Source: Nocardioides sp. J54 (GTDB lineage Bacteria > Actinomycetota > Actinomycetes > Propionibacteriales > Nocardioidaceae). From it: a stretch of DNA of 64,000 nt. The position numbers and the translations under genes were made by a program. The stretch covers positions 157,305 to 221,304 of the forward strand of contig NZ_JAER01000003.1 in the NCBI RefSeq assembly GCF_000519005.1. The letters are read 5' to 3'. Numbering within the stretch: the stretch's first letter is position 1; each line of letters opens with the position of its first letter. The notes under the pieces were generated by a model that saw only the letters and a list, made by a program, of their open reading frames with translations, made no database searches and was not told where the DNA came from. Of this stretch, positions 48,922 to 57,134 are shown piece by piece.

Positions 48922-49759
48922 CTTCCTCGTCCACTCCCAGGTAGGCGGCGATGACCGCCGGGTTGTCTCGGATCTCGGCGGGCTTGCCCTCGGCGATCTT
49001 GCGGCCGAACTCGAGCACGACGATCCGGTCGGTCACGCCCATGACGAGCTTCATGTCGTGCTCGATGAGGAGCACGGTGTAGCCCTGGTCGCGCACCTTG
49101 CGGATCAGGTTCATCAGCTCGACCTTCTCGGCCGGGTTGAAGCCGGCGGCCGGCTCGTCGAGGCAGATCAGCTTCGGCTCGGTCGCCATCGCGCGGGCGA
49201 TCTCGAGGCGGCGCTGGTCGCCGTACGACAGGTTCGCCGCCAGCTCGTCGGCCTTGCGGTGGATGCCCATGAAGCGGAGCAGCTCCATCGCACGGTCGTG
49301 GCCCTCGCGCTCCTCGCGCCGGTGCCGGGGCAGCCGGAAGAGCGCCGTGAACATGCCCGTCTTGTGCTGCGCGTCCGCGCCGACGAGGACGTTCTCCAGC
49401 GCCGTCATGGTCGGGAACAGCCGGATGTTCTGGAAGGTGCGCGCGATCCCCTGCTGGGTGATCTTGTAGCGCTTCATCCCGACGATCGAGCCACCCTGGA
49501 ACCGGATGTCGCCGCTCGTGGGCCGGTAGACGCCGGTGACCGCGTTGAAGCAGGTCGTCTTGCCGGCACCGTTGGGCCCGATCAGGCCGAGGATCTCGCC
49601 CTGGTCGATGTGGAACGACACGTCGTCCAGCGCGGTGAGGCCGCCGAACTTCAGGGTGAGGTTCTGCACCTCCAGGACCGGGCCGCCGCCGGAGGGGGCG
49701 GTGCTGCGCGGTGCCTCCGGGTCCGGGGTCGCCGGGGTCTGCTTGGTGAGGTCAGGCAC
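48911..49759 (-). CDS. livG: Branched-chain amino-acid ABC transporter, ATP-binding protein LivG
   Basis: A 282-residue ABC ATPase of the LivG type with a 27-residue unstructured N-terminal extension. Walker A is GPNGAGKTT, then GIARTFQNIRLFPTMTALENVLVG, a LSYGDQRRLEIARAMA signature (LivG-type variant) and Walker B LICLDEPAAGFNP. The C-terminal EIRDNPAVIAAYLGVDEE is characteristic. GTG 49759 overlaps the livM stop by 8 bases, and the gene overlaps livF by 11. Confidence 0.94.
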   Translation of the reverse strand: MPDLTKQTPATPDPEAPRSTAPSGGGPVLEVQNLTLKFGGLTALDDVSFHIDQGEILGLIGPNGAGKTTCFNAVTGVYRPTSGDIRFQGGSIVGMKRYKITQQGIARTFQNIRLFPTMTALENVLVGADAQHKTGMFTALFRLPRHRREEREGHDRAMELLRFMGIHRKADELAANLSYGDQRRLEIARAMATEPKLICLDEPAAGFNPAEKVELMNLIRKVRDQGYTVLLIEHDMKLVMGVTDRIVVLEFGRKIAEGKPAEIRDNPAVIAAYLGVDEEDAS

Positions 49760-50885
49760 GAGCCGCCTCCTCTCCCTCGTGGCCCTCTTCGAGCTCCTCG
49801 AGATCTTGCTCCAGCTGCCTGGCACGCACGGTCCGCTTCGGCGGGAACAGGCCCTCCGGGCGCCACGCGGCGAGCAGGACGAGGGCGAGGCCGAAGACCA
49901 GCACCCGGAAGTCGTCGAACTCGCGGAACCGTTGCGGCAGGTAGGCGACCAGCACGGCGCCGACGACGACGCCCCACCGGTTGCCCTGGCCGCCGACGAC
50001 GACCGCAGCGAGGAACAGGATGGAGAACAGGAGCAGGAACGAGTCCGGGTTGATGAAGCTCTGGCGACTGGCGTAGAGCGCACCCGCGAGGCCGCCGACG
50101 AAGGCGCCGGTGGCGAAGGCGAGCAGCTTGAACCGGAAGGTCGGCACGCCCATCAGCTCGGCAGCGTCCTCGTCCTCACGGGTCGCCTCCCAGGCCCGAC
50201 CCACGCGGCTGTTCTTGATCAGCTTGTCGGCGAAGAGCATGGCGATGACGACCGTCAGGCCGAGCCAGTAGTACGGGATCTGGTCCAGCACGCCGAACTT
50301 GAGGAACGCGGTGGTGTCCTCGGTGTCGAGCAGGACCGTGCCGTCGCCCCAGTACAGGTGCGGGATCTGGAACAGGCCGTCGTCGCCGCCGATGCTCGGC
50401 GGGCGGGCGATGTTGGAGATGCCCTTGCGCTCGCCGAGCCACTCGACGTTGACCGCGACGAGGCGGATGATCTCACCGAAGCCGAGGGTCACGATGGCGA
50501 GGTAGTCGCCACGCACCCGCAGGGTCGGCGCGCCGAGCAGCACCCCGGAGATGGTCGTGGCGACCACCGCGACCGGGATCGAGAGCAGCAGCGGCCAGTG
50601 CGCGTGGAAGGACGTCAGGATCGCGGCGGTGTAGGCGCCGATCGCGTAGAAGCCGACGTAACCGAGGTCGAGCAGGCCGGCGTAGCCGACCACGATGTTG
50701 AGGCCGATCGCGACCAGGGCGTACATCGTCACGACGAACAGCACGCCGCCGAAGTCGACACCCGGCGTGGTGATGATCGGCAGCTCGAGCAGCGGCAGGG
50801 CGTAGGCGAACAGGGCCAGGAGGACCCAGAGCAGGACCTTCACCGGGCGCGGCAGGGAGATGAACCTCTGCTTGATCTTGTTCAT
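49752..50885 (-). CDS. livM: Branched-chain amino-acid ABC transporter, permease LivM
   Basis: A 377-residue permease with about nine to ten helices. YALVAIGLNIVVGYAGLLDLGYVGFYAIGAYTAAIL is the LivM signature, and RVGRAWEATREDEDAAELMGVPTFRFKLLAFATGAFVGGLAGALYA the ATPase-contact loop. A 60-residue loop in the middle and a charged C-terminal tail (RARQLEQDLEELEEGHEGEEAARA) are longer than in E. coli. The start ATG overlaps the livH stop by 4 bases. Confidence 0.93.
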   Translation of the reverse strand: MNKIKQRFISLPRPVKVLLWVLLALFAYALPLLELPIITTPGVDFGGVLFVVTMYALVAIGLNIVVGYAGLLDLGYVGFYAIGAYTAAILTSFHAHWPLLLSIPVAVVATTISGVLLGAPTLRVRGDYLAIVTLGFGEIIRLVAVNVEWLGERKGISNIARPPSIGGDDGLFQIPHLYWGDGTVLLDTEDTTAFLKFGVLDQIPYYWLGLTVVIAMLFADKLIKNSRVGRAWEATREDEDAAELMGVPTFRFKLLAFATGAFVGGLAGALYASRQSFINPDSFLLLFSILFLAAVVVGGQGNRWGVVVGAVLVAYLPQRFREFDDFRVLVFGLALVLLAAWRPEGLFPPKRTVRARQLEQDLEELEEGHEGEEAARA

Positions 50886-51871
50886 GCGCGGGCCTTTCCG
50901 AGCGACTCACCCAGCAGTCCGGTCGGGCGGAACAGCAAGATGACGACGAGCAGCACGAACGCGACGACGTGGCGCCACTCGGTACCGAAGAGCGCCGAGC
51001 CCCAGCTCTCCGCGACGCCGAGCACCAGGCCGCCGAGCAGCGCCCCGCGGAGGTTGCCGATGCCGCCGAGCACCGCGGCGGTGAACGCCTTGACGCCGAG
51101 CAGGAAGCCCACGTCGTACTTCGTGGTCTCGATCTTGAGCATGTACAGGAACGCCGCCACACCGGCCATCAGGCCGCCGATGAGGAAGGTGATCTGGATC
51201 GTGCGGGTGGGGTTGACACCCATGAGCGCGGCCGTCTCGGGGTCCTGGGCCGTGGCCCGGATGCCCTTGCCGAGGCGGGACCGGCGCACGAACTGGTCGA
51301 GCAGGACCATCATGCCGACGGCGGCGACGATGACGATCACGTCGATGCTGGAGAGGGTGACGTTGCCGATCTCCCAGCGGGGGGCGTCGACGACGCCGGC
51401 CATGCTGTTGTTGATGCGCGCCTTGCCGACGTACTCGGAGAGGTCGTCGTCGAGGCCGATCCACCCGGTGACGCGGTCGCGCAGGCCCATCAGCTCGGCC
51501 AGCACGAACGAGGCGCCGATGGCGGAGATGAGGGCGATCAGCCGCGGCGCGTTCTTCTTGACCAGCGGGCGGTAGGCCACGCGCTCCAGAAGGAGCGCGA
51601 TGAGTGCCGACATCATCATCGCCGCGAACAGTGCCGCGATGAGGATGGCGATCAGCTGGACGCCGTCGGCGTCGGCCCCGCCGAGCGCCATCACCGTCCA
51701 CAACATCGCGAAGGTGCCGTACATGAACACTTCGGAGTGCGCGAAGTTGATGAGCTGCAACACGCCGTAGACCATCGTGTAGCCCAGCGCGATCAGTGCG
51801 TAGATGGCACCAAAGGCGAGACCGCCGATCGTCAGCTGCGGCAGGTTGCTGAAGAGAAAGTCGAAATTCAC
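50882..51871 (-). CDS. livH: Branched-chain amino-acid ABC transporter, permease LivH
   Basis: A 329-residue permease with about eight helices. The opening QLTIGGLAFGAIYALIALGYTMVYGVLQLINFAHSEVFMYG is the LivH signature. GKGIRATAQDPETAALMGVNPTRTIQITFLIGGLMAGVAAFLY is the coupling loop. ATG 51871 is preceded by GAGGCC. A strong hairpin lies between this gene and livK, so the permease is probably made at a lower level than the binding protein. Confidence 0.93.
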   Translation of the reverse strand: MNFDFLFSNLPQLTIGGLAFGAIYALIALGYTMVYGVLQLINFAHSEVFMYGTFAMLWTVMALGGADADGVQLIAILIAALFAAMMMSALIALLLERVAYRPLVKKNAPRLIALISAIGASFVLAELMGLRDRVTGWIGLDDDLSEYVGKARINNSMAGVVDAPRWEIGNVTLSSIDVIVIVAAVGMMVLLDQFVRRSRLGKGIRATAQDPETAALMGVNPTRTIQITFLIGGLMAGVAAFLYMLKIETTKYDVGFLLGVKAFTAAVLGGIGNLRGALLGGLVLGVAESWGSALFGTEWRHVVAFVLLVVILLFRPTGLLGESLGKARA

Positions 51872-51903
51872 TCAGGCCTCCTGGCCCTCAAGCTCTGGAC
51901 AGT

Positions 51904-51937
51904 GATGCGGCCGGGGACGGTGGTCCCCGGCCGCATC
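51904..51937 (-). terminator. Intercistronic hairpin between livK and livH
   Basis: A perfect 15-bp stem (51904-51918 with 51923-51937, core CGGCCGGGGAC) and a 4-base loop lie 30 bases after the livK stop. It probably acts as a partial terminator or an RNA-stabilising end for livK mRNA. Confidence 0.6.
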
Positions 51938-51967
51938 GCCTGTCATGTCGGACGGATCAACCGTCGA

Positions 51968-53113
51968 TCACTCGATCTCGCCCTCGGGGACGATCGCGCC
52001 GTCCTTCACGGTGTACGCGTACACGTGGACGTCGGCGGGCTCGCCCGACTCGTCGAACTTCAGCTGCTTGGTGATGCCCTTCTCGTCGTACTCGTTGACG
52101 AAGGCGAGCATGTCCTCGCGGGTGTCGATGCCCTCACCGATGCCGGCCAGGAAGATGCTGGCGGCGTCGTAGGCCTCGGCGGCGTAGGTGCCGGGCGCCT
52201 CGCCGAACTCCTCCTCGTACTGGCTGGCGAAGTCAGCCACGGCCGGGTCGGTGTCCGGGATGCAGGGGCAGGTGATGATCGTGCCCTCGGCAGCGGCCTT
52301 CGCGTCGAGGTAGGCCGGGTCCTTCACGCCGTCGGCCACGACGAACGTGCCATCGAAGCCGCCCTTGCGGAGCTGGCCCACGAGGATGGTCGCCTCGGCG
52401 TAGTAACCACCGAAGAAGACCGTGTCGGCCTTCGAGTCGGTCACCTTGGTGACGGTGGCGGAGAAGTCGGTGTCACCGACCTGGATGGTGTCGTTGCCGA
52501 CGACCGTGTCGCCCAGGGTGTCCTTGACGATGCCGGCCAGGCCGGCGCCGTACTCGGAGGCGTCGTCGATGACGAAGGTCGACTCGGACTTGATGGTGTC
52601 CTGGATGTACTTCGCCGCGGCCGGACCCTGCGTCGCGTCGTTGCCGAGCGCGCGGTGGAAGGTGTCCCAGCCGTTCTCGGACAGCGTCGGGTTGGTGGCC
52701 GACGGCGAGACCGTCGGGACGCCACCCTCGGCGAAGATCGGGCCGGCAGCGGCCGACTCACCGGAGAACGCGGGGCCGACGACACCGATGATCTTCTCGT
52801 CACCAGCGACCTCGGTCGCCAGCGACGGCGCCTCGTCCGGGCTGCCCTGCGAGTCGAACTTCACGAACTCGACCTCGCACTCGGCGTCCGCGTTGTACTG
52901 GTCGACCGCGAGCTGCGCGCCCTGGATGATCGGCTTGCCGAGACCGGCGGCCGGGCCGGTCTCCGGGCCGAAGAAGGCGAGCTTGAGGTCGCACGCGGCG
53001 TCGCCGTTGCTGCTGCTGCCGCCGTCGCCGTCCTCGGTCGTGCCACACGCCGTCAGGGAGAGACCGAGGGTCAGCGCCACGGCGCCGATCCCCACTACCT
53101 TGTTGAGCCTCAA
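51968..53113 (-). CDS. livK: Branched-chain amino-acid ABC transporter, substrate-binding lipoprotein LivK
   Basis: A type I periplasmic-binding-fold lipoprotein of about 381 residues. The signal LNKVVGIGAVALTLGLSLTACG has the lipidated Cys in LTAC. KLAFFGPETGPAAGLGKPIIQGAQLAVDQYN is the LivK opening, and VVGPAFSGESAAAGPIFAEGGVPTVSPSATNP the ligand region. The start is unclear: the best signal peptide begins at TTG 53113 with AAAGGAAG about 11 bases upstream. GTG 53161 with AGGA also fits but would add 16 residues before the signal. First gene of the liv cluster; the hairpin after it favours an excess of binding protein. Confidence 0.9.
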   Translation of the reverse strand: MRLNKVVGIGAVALTLGLSLTACGTTEDGDGGSSSNGDAACDLKLAFFGPETGPAAGLGKPIIQGAQLAVDQYNADAECEVEFVKFDSQGSPDEAPSLATEVAGDEKIIGVVGPAFSGESAAAGPIFAEGGVPTVSPSATNPTLSENGWDTFHRALGNDATQGPAAAKYIQDTIKSESTFVIDDASEYGAGLAGIVKDTLGDTVVGNDTIQVGDTDFSATVTKVTDSKADTVFFGGYYAEATILVGQLRKGGFDGTFVVADGVKDPAYLDAKAAAEGTIITCPCIPDTDPAVADFASQYEEEFGEAPGTYAAEAYDAASIFLAGIGEGIDTREDMLAFVNEYDEKGITKQLKFDESGEPADVHVYAYTVKDGAIVPEGEIE

Positions 53114-53298
53114 GACAATCCCGCTTCCTTTGTCGTTCCGGCAGGCGGCGGCGCCGCCCACCGAGGTGTCCTGCCGCGGGAACCTACACCGGGTCCGACC
53201 CTCGTGGAAGCAACTCGGCGGCTCGGGGCCAGAATCCTGACGAATCTGTTACCTGAGAGCCACGTCACAAGGATGATTTACGCAGAGGTCTCCATTAT
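53114..53298. other. livK upstream region with direct repeats
   Basis: 185 bases between livK and the ANTAR regulator, AT-richer than the genes. ATTTACGC occurs twice (53276-53283 and 53298-53305, the second reaching into the regulator's end), spaced by 14 bases. A minus-strand TTGTGA with CAGATT at a 16-base spacing is a possible livK promoter. The repeats could be an operator. Confidence 0.35.
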
Positions 53299-53907
53299 TT
53301 ACGCGCCGGACCCGCCGGGGACACCGTGCGTGACCACGCCCTCCGCCACCTCGCGCATCGACATGCGCAGGTCCATCGCGGTCTTCTGGATCCAGCGGAA
53401 CGCCTCCGGCTCCGACAGCGAGAGCTGCTCCTGCAGGATGCCCTTGGCGCGGTCGACCGCCTTGCGGGTCTCGAGGCGGTCCTTGAGGTCGGAGACCTCG
53501 GCCTCGAGCTGGGCGATCTCGGCGAACCGACTCACCGCCATCTCGATGGCGGGCACCAGGTCGCTCTGGGAGAACGGCTTGACGAGGTACGACATCGCAC
53601 CGGCCTCGCGCGCCCGCTCGACCAGGTCGCGCTGGGAGAAGGCGGTCAGCATCACCACCGGGGCGATCCGCTTCCCCGCGATGGCCTCGGCCGCGGCGAT
53701 CCCGTCGAGGACGGGCATCTTGACGTCGAGGATGACCAGGTCAGGACGCAGCTCCTCGGCGAGCTCGATCGCCTTCTGCCCGTCGGCCGCCTGGCCGACG
53801 ACGTCGTAGCCCTCCTCGGCCAGCATCTCGGCGAGGTCCATCCGGATGAGCGTCTCGTCCTCGGCGATCACCACGGTGCGCGGAGTGGTCTGGGCAGCGT
53901 CGGTCAC
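53299..53907 (-). CDS. pdtaR: ANTAR-domain response regulator (PdtaR-like)
   Basis: A 202-residue response regulator that acts on RNA. The receiver domain (residues 10-125) has AEDETLIRMDLAEML, the phospho-acceptor Asp in DLVILDVKMPVLDG, the switch Thr in VVMLTAFS and the Lys in SYLVKPFS. A short coiled coil leads to the ANTAR domain (residues 135-190, DLKDRLETRKAVDRAKGILQEQLSLSEPEAFRWIQKTAMDLRMSMREVAEGVV), which binds paired RNA hairpins and prevents termination. The cognate kinase PdtaS is not in the window. Leaderless GTG 53907. Target hairpins were not identified. Confidence 0.93.
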   Translation of the reverse strand: MTDAAQTTPRTVVIAEDETLIRMDLAEMLAEEGYDVVGQAADGQKAIELAEELRPDLVILDVKMPVLDGIAAAEAIAGKRIAPVVMLTAFSQRDLVERAREAGAMSYLVKPFSQSDLVPAIEMAVSRFAEIAQLEAEVSDLKDRLETRKAVDRAKGILQEQLSLSEPEAFRWIQKTAMDLRMSMREVAEGVVTHGVPGGSGA

Positions 53908-53913
53908 GGCCCA

Positions 53914-53919
53914 AGGTTA
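53914..53919 (-). promoter_or_regulatory. -10 element of leaderless pdtaR
   Basis: TAACCT on the minus strand ends 6 bases before GTG 53907. Confidence 0.5.
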
Positions 53920-53956
53920 TCCGCCGCCCGGTGCGCGGCGCGGAGGCCGTCTCGGC

Positions 53957-53962
53957 TACGGT
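53957..53962 (+). promoter_or_regulatory. -10 element of the tRNA gene
   Basis: TACGGT ends 13 bases before the mature tRNA 5' end at 53976, a typical distance for a short 5' leader. No clear -35 is seen. Confidence 0.4.
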
Positions 53963-53975
53963 TTCCAGCGCGGGC

Positions 53976-54048
53976 GCCCCGGTAGTCCAACGGCAGAGAC
54001 AATGTGCTCAAACCACATCCAGTGTGGGTTCGAATCCCACCCGGGGCA
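53976..54048 (+). tRNA. tRNA with CAA anticodon and a short variable loop
   Basis: A 73-base cloverleaf. The acceptor GCCCCGG pairs perfectly with CCGGGGC and the discriminator is A. The D-stem is GTC/GAC, the anticodon stem ATGTG/CACAT with loop CTCAAAC (anticodon CAA at 54009-54011), the variable loop is 5 bases (CCAGT) and the T-arm is GTGGG-TTCGAAT-CCCAC. CAA reads the leucine codon UUG, but leucine tRNAs have a long variable arm, which is absent here. CCA is not encoded. Automated tools would call it tRNA-Leu; its true charging is uncertain. Confidence 0.85.
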
Positions 54049-54087
54049 CTCCCTCGACCAGGCCCGGCTCGATCAGGTCCGGCTCGA

Positions 54088-55551
54088 TCACTTCCGGCGG
54101 TAGGCCGGTGCCACCTCGTTGATCGCGTCGCCCATCCGGTGGATGCGCAGCGCGTTCGTCGACCCGGGGATGCCCGGCGGGCTGCCGGCGACGATGACGA
54201 CGAGGTCGCCCTCGTGGACCCGGCCGATCTTGAGCAGCTCCTCGTCGACCTGGCGGACCATCTCGTCGGTGTGCTCGACCGTGCCGGTCTGGAAGGCCTC
54301 GACGCCCCAGGTCACGGCGAGCTGGGAGCGGGAGCGGGCCATCGGGGTGAAGGCGAGGACCGGGATCGAGCTGCGCAGCCGGGCGAGGCGGCGGGCGGAG
54401 TCACCGGACTGGGTGAAGGCGACGACGTACTTGGCACCGACGCGCTGGGCCACCTCCTCGGCGGCCTTGGTGATCACGCCGGAGCGGGTGTGCGGGTCCC
54501 ACTCGATGCGGCCGAACCGGCTGAACGCCTCGTCGACGAGGGCGTGCGACTCGGTGGCCTCGATGATGCGCGCCATCGTCTCGACCGTGTGGATGGGGTG
54601 CTCCCCCACACTCGTCTCGCCCGACAGCATCACGGCGTCGGCGCCGTCGAGGACGGCGTTGGCGACGTCGCTGGCCTCGGCGCGGGTCGGCGCCGGGCTG
54701 GTGACCATCGACTCGAGCATCTGGGTGGCGACGATGACCGGCTTCGCGTTGCGGCGCGCGGCCACGATGATCTTCTTCTGGAGGAAGGGCACCTCCTCCA
54801 GCGGGCACTCCACGCCGAGGTCGCCGCGAGCGACCATGAAGGCGTCGAAGGCATCGATCACCTCGTCGAGGTTGTCGATGGCCTGGGGCTTCTCGATCTT
54901 CGCGATGACGGGGACCTCGATCCCCTCCTCGCGCATGATGGCCCGCACGTCCTCGGCGTCCTTGCCGTTGCGCACGAAGCTGAGGGCGATGAAGTCGACG
55001 CCGAGGTTGAGCGCGAAGCGCAGGTCGGCGGTGTCCTTCTCCGACAGCGCCGGCACGGAGACCGCGACACCGGGCAGGTTGATGCCCTTGTTGTTGCTGA
55101 CCTTGCCGCCGACGAGGACCTCGGTGACGACGTCGGTGCCGTCGACCACCTCCAGGGCGCGCAGGCGCACCTTGCCGTCGTCGATGAGCAGCGGGTCGCC
55201 GGGCGAGACGTCGCCGGGCAGCCCCTTGTACGTCGTCCCGCAGATCTCGGCGTTGCCGTCGACGTCGCGGGTGGTGATCGTCCAGCGCTGCCCGCGGGTG
55301 AGCTGCACCGGCCCGCCGGAGAAGCGCTCGAGGCGGATCTTGGGGCCCTGGAGGTCGGCGAGGATGCCGACGCCGTGCCCGCTGGCGTCCGACGCGGCGC
55401 GCACGAGGCGGTAGGCCTCCGCGTGGTCCTCGTGGGAGCCGTGGCTCATGTTGAGGCGTGCGACGTCCATGCCGGCGTAGACCAGCTCGCGGATCCTCCG
55501 CTCCGAGCTGGTCGCCGGACCGAGGGTGCACACGATCTTGGCTCTTCGCAC
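54088..55551 (-). CDS. pyk: Pyruvate kinase
   Basis: Converts phosphoenolpyruvate and ADP to pyruvate and ATP. The 487-residue product has the barrel opening [39 protein letters not shown], a B domain, and the signature [33 protein letters not shown] (catalytic Lys, metal Glu and Asp). A C-terminal allosteric domain ends in [13 protein letters not shown]. Length is normal. The start is GTG 55551 ([12 protein letters not shown]), with TAGGGT 7 bases upstream; the longer frame upstream covers the gltD terminator. It ends 39 bases from the tRNA. Confidence 0.96.
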   Translation of the reverse strand: MRRAKIVCTLGPATSSERRIRELVYAGMDVARLNMSHGSHEDHAEAYRLVRAASDASGHGVGILADLQGPKIRLERFSGGPVQLTRGQRWTITTRDVDGNAEICGTTYKGLPGDVSPGDPLLIDDGKVRLRALEVVDGTDVVTEVLVGGKVSNNKGINLPGVAVSVPALSEKDTADLRFALNLGVDFIALSFVRNGKDAEDVRAIMREEGIEVPVIAKIEKPQAIDNLDEVIDAFDAFMVARGDLGVECPLEEVPFLQKKIIVAARRNAKPVIVATQMLESMVTSPAPTRAEASDVANAVLDGADAVMLSGETSVGEHPIHTVETMARIIEATESHALVDEAFSRFGRIEWDPHTRSGVITKAAEEVAQRVGAKYVVAFTQSGDSARRLARLRSSIPVLAFTPMARSRSQLAVTWGVEAFQTGTVEHTDEMVRQVDEELLKIGRVHEGDLVVIVAGSPPGIPGSTNALRIHRMGDAINEVAPAYRRK

Positions 55552-55558
55552 GTCCCCG

Positions 55559-55564
55559 ACCCTA
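55559..55564 (-). promoter_or_regulatory. -10 element of leaderless pyk
   Basis: TAGGGT on the minus strand ends 7 bases before GTG 55551, just after the gltD terminator. Confidence 0.5.
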
Positions 55565-55581
55565 TCGGTGACCCACGGGTA

Positions 55582-55632
55582 GAAAAAGTCGGACCGACGC
55601 AAACTTCGGGTGAAGTCTGCGCCGGTCCGACC
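55582..55632 (-). terminator. Intrinsic terminator after gltD
   Basis: Arms GTCGGACCG (55588-55596) and CGGTCCGAC (55623-55631) continue inward through ACTTC/GAAGT around a GGGT loop. On the minus strand the stem is followed by TTTTTCT, a true Rho-independent signature and the clearest in the window. It starts about 33 bases after the gltD stop. Confidence 0.85.
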
Positions 55633-55664
55633 TTGCGTGTCGTGCTGCTGCCCCGCGGGCTGCC

Positions 55665-57134
55665 TCAGACGGTCAGCGGGCGGGCCGTCGGCGGGATCGG
55701 AGCGGGCAGCTGGGTGCTGCCGGTGAGGTACTTGTCCACACCGGCGGCGGCCGCGCGGCCCTCCGCGATCGCCCACACGATGAGCGACTGGCCGCGGCCC
55801 GCGTCACCGGCGACGAAGACGCCGTCGACGCTGGTCGCGTAGTCGTCGTCGCGCTTGACGTTGCCGCGCTCGTCGAGCTCGACGCCGAGCTGGTCGAGGA
55901 AGCCGTCCTTCTCCGGGCCGAGGAAGCCCATCGCGAAGAGGACCAGGTCCGCCGGGATCTCCCGCTCGGTGCCCTCGTGCTCGACGAGCTTGCCGCCCTC
56001 GAAGGAGACCTCGACCAGGCGCAGCGCCCGGACGTTGCCGTCGTCGTCGCCGAGGAACTCCTTGGTGGAGACCGAGTAGACCCGCTCGCCACCCTCCTCG
56101 TGCGCGGACGAGACCCGGTAGATCATCGGGTACGTCGGCCAGGGCTGGCCCGCGGGCCGGTCCTCGGTCGGCTGCGGCATGATCTCCAGCTGCGTGATCG
56201 AGGCCGCACCCTGGCGGATCGAGGTGCCGAGGCAGTCGGCACCGGTGTCACCGCCACCGATGATGACGACGTGCTTGCCGTCGGCACGGATCTGGCCCTC
56301 GACCTCCTCGCCCACCGCGACGCGGTTGGCCTGCGGGAGGAACTCCATCGCCTGGTGGATGCCCTTGAGCTCGCGCCCGGGCACCGGCAGGTCGCGCGGG
56401 ACGGTCGAGCCGGTGGCGATCACCACGGCGTCGTACCGGTCCTTGATGGCCTGTCCGGTGAGCTTGCCCTCGCCGACGGTGACGCCGGAGCGGAACACCG
56501 TGCCCTCGCGCATCATCTGCTCGAGGCGCTGGTCGAGGTGCTTCTTCTCCATCTTGAACTCGGGGATGCCGTAGCGCAGCAGCCCGCCAGGCTTGTCGGC
56601 CCGCTCGTAGACGGCCACGGTGTGGCCGGCCCGGGTGAGCTGCTGGGCGGCGGCGAGGCCCGCGGGGCCCGACCCGATGACGGCGACGGTCTTGCCCGTG
56701 TGCCACTCCGGCGGCTGCGGCCGCACGAAGCCGGACGCGAACGCCTTGTCGATGATCGAGACCTCGATGTTCTTGATCGTCACGGCCGGCTGGTTGATGC
56801 CGAGCACGCAGGCGGTCTCGCACGGCGCCGGGCAGAGGCGACCGGTGAACTCCGGGAAGTTGTTGGTCGCGTGCAGGCGCTCGATCGCGCCCTCCCAGTC
56901 GTCACGCCAGACCAGGTCGTTCCACTCCGGGATGATGTTGCCCAGCGGGCAGCCCGAGTGGCAGAACGGGATGCCGCAGTCCATGCAGCGGCTGGCCTGG
57001 ACGTTGATGATCGGGAGCAGCGCGCGGCCGACCCCACCCGGGTAGACCTCGTTCCAGTCGTTCACCCGCTCCTCGACCGGACGACGGTCGGCCACCTGGC
57101 GCGTGGCCTTCAGGAAGCCCTTCGGGTCAGCCAT
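55665..57134 (-). CDS. gltD: Glutamate synthase (NADPH), small subunit
   Basis: Supplies electrons from NADPH to the large subunit for glutamate formation. The 489-residue product has N-terminal [4Fe-4S] cysteines ([17 protein letters not shown] and [13 protein letters not shown]). The FAD-binding motif is [17 protein letters not shown] and the NADPH-binding motif [14 protein letters not shown]. The C-terminal [28 protein letters not shown] is the FAD-closing motif. It overlaps the gltB stop by 8 bases and ends at a strong terminator, so gltBD form one operon. Confidence 0.96.
   Translation of the reverse strand: MADPKGFLKATRQVADRRPVEERVNDWNEVYPGGVGRALLPIINVQASRCMDCGIPFCHSGCPLGNIIPEWNDLVWRDDWEGAIERLHATNNFPEFTGRLCPAPCETACVLGINQPAVTIKNIEVSIIDKAFASGFVRPQPPEWHTGKTVAVIGSGPAGLAAAQQLTRAGHTVAVYERADKPGGLLRYGIPEFKMEKKHLDQRLEQMMREGTVFRSGVTVGEGKLTGQAIKDRYDAVVIATGSTVPRDLPVPGRELKGIHQAMEFLPQANRVAVGEEVEGQIRADGKHVVIIGGGDTGADCLGTSIRQGAASITQLEIMPQPTEDRPAGQPWPTYPMIYRVSSAHEEGGERVYSVSTKEFLGDDDGNVRALRLVEVSFEGGKLVEHEGTEREIPADLVLFAMGFLGPEKDGFLDQLGVELDERGNVKRDDDYATSVDGVFVAGDAGRGQSLIVWAIAEGRAAAAGVDKYLTGSTQLPAPIPPTARPLTV

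Noticed and set aside
53230..53275. GlnR box upstream of livK
   Set aside because: GTTAC and GTCAC-like pentamers occur, but the spacing and the GAAAC half-sites do not fit the GTNAC-N6-GAAAC pattern.
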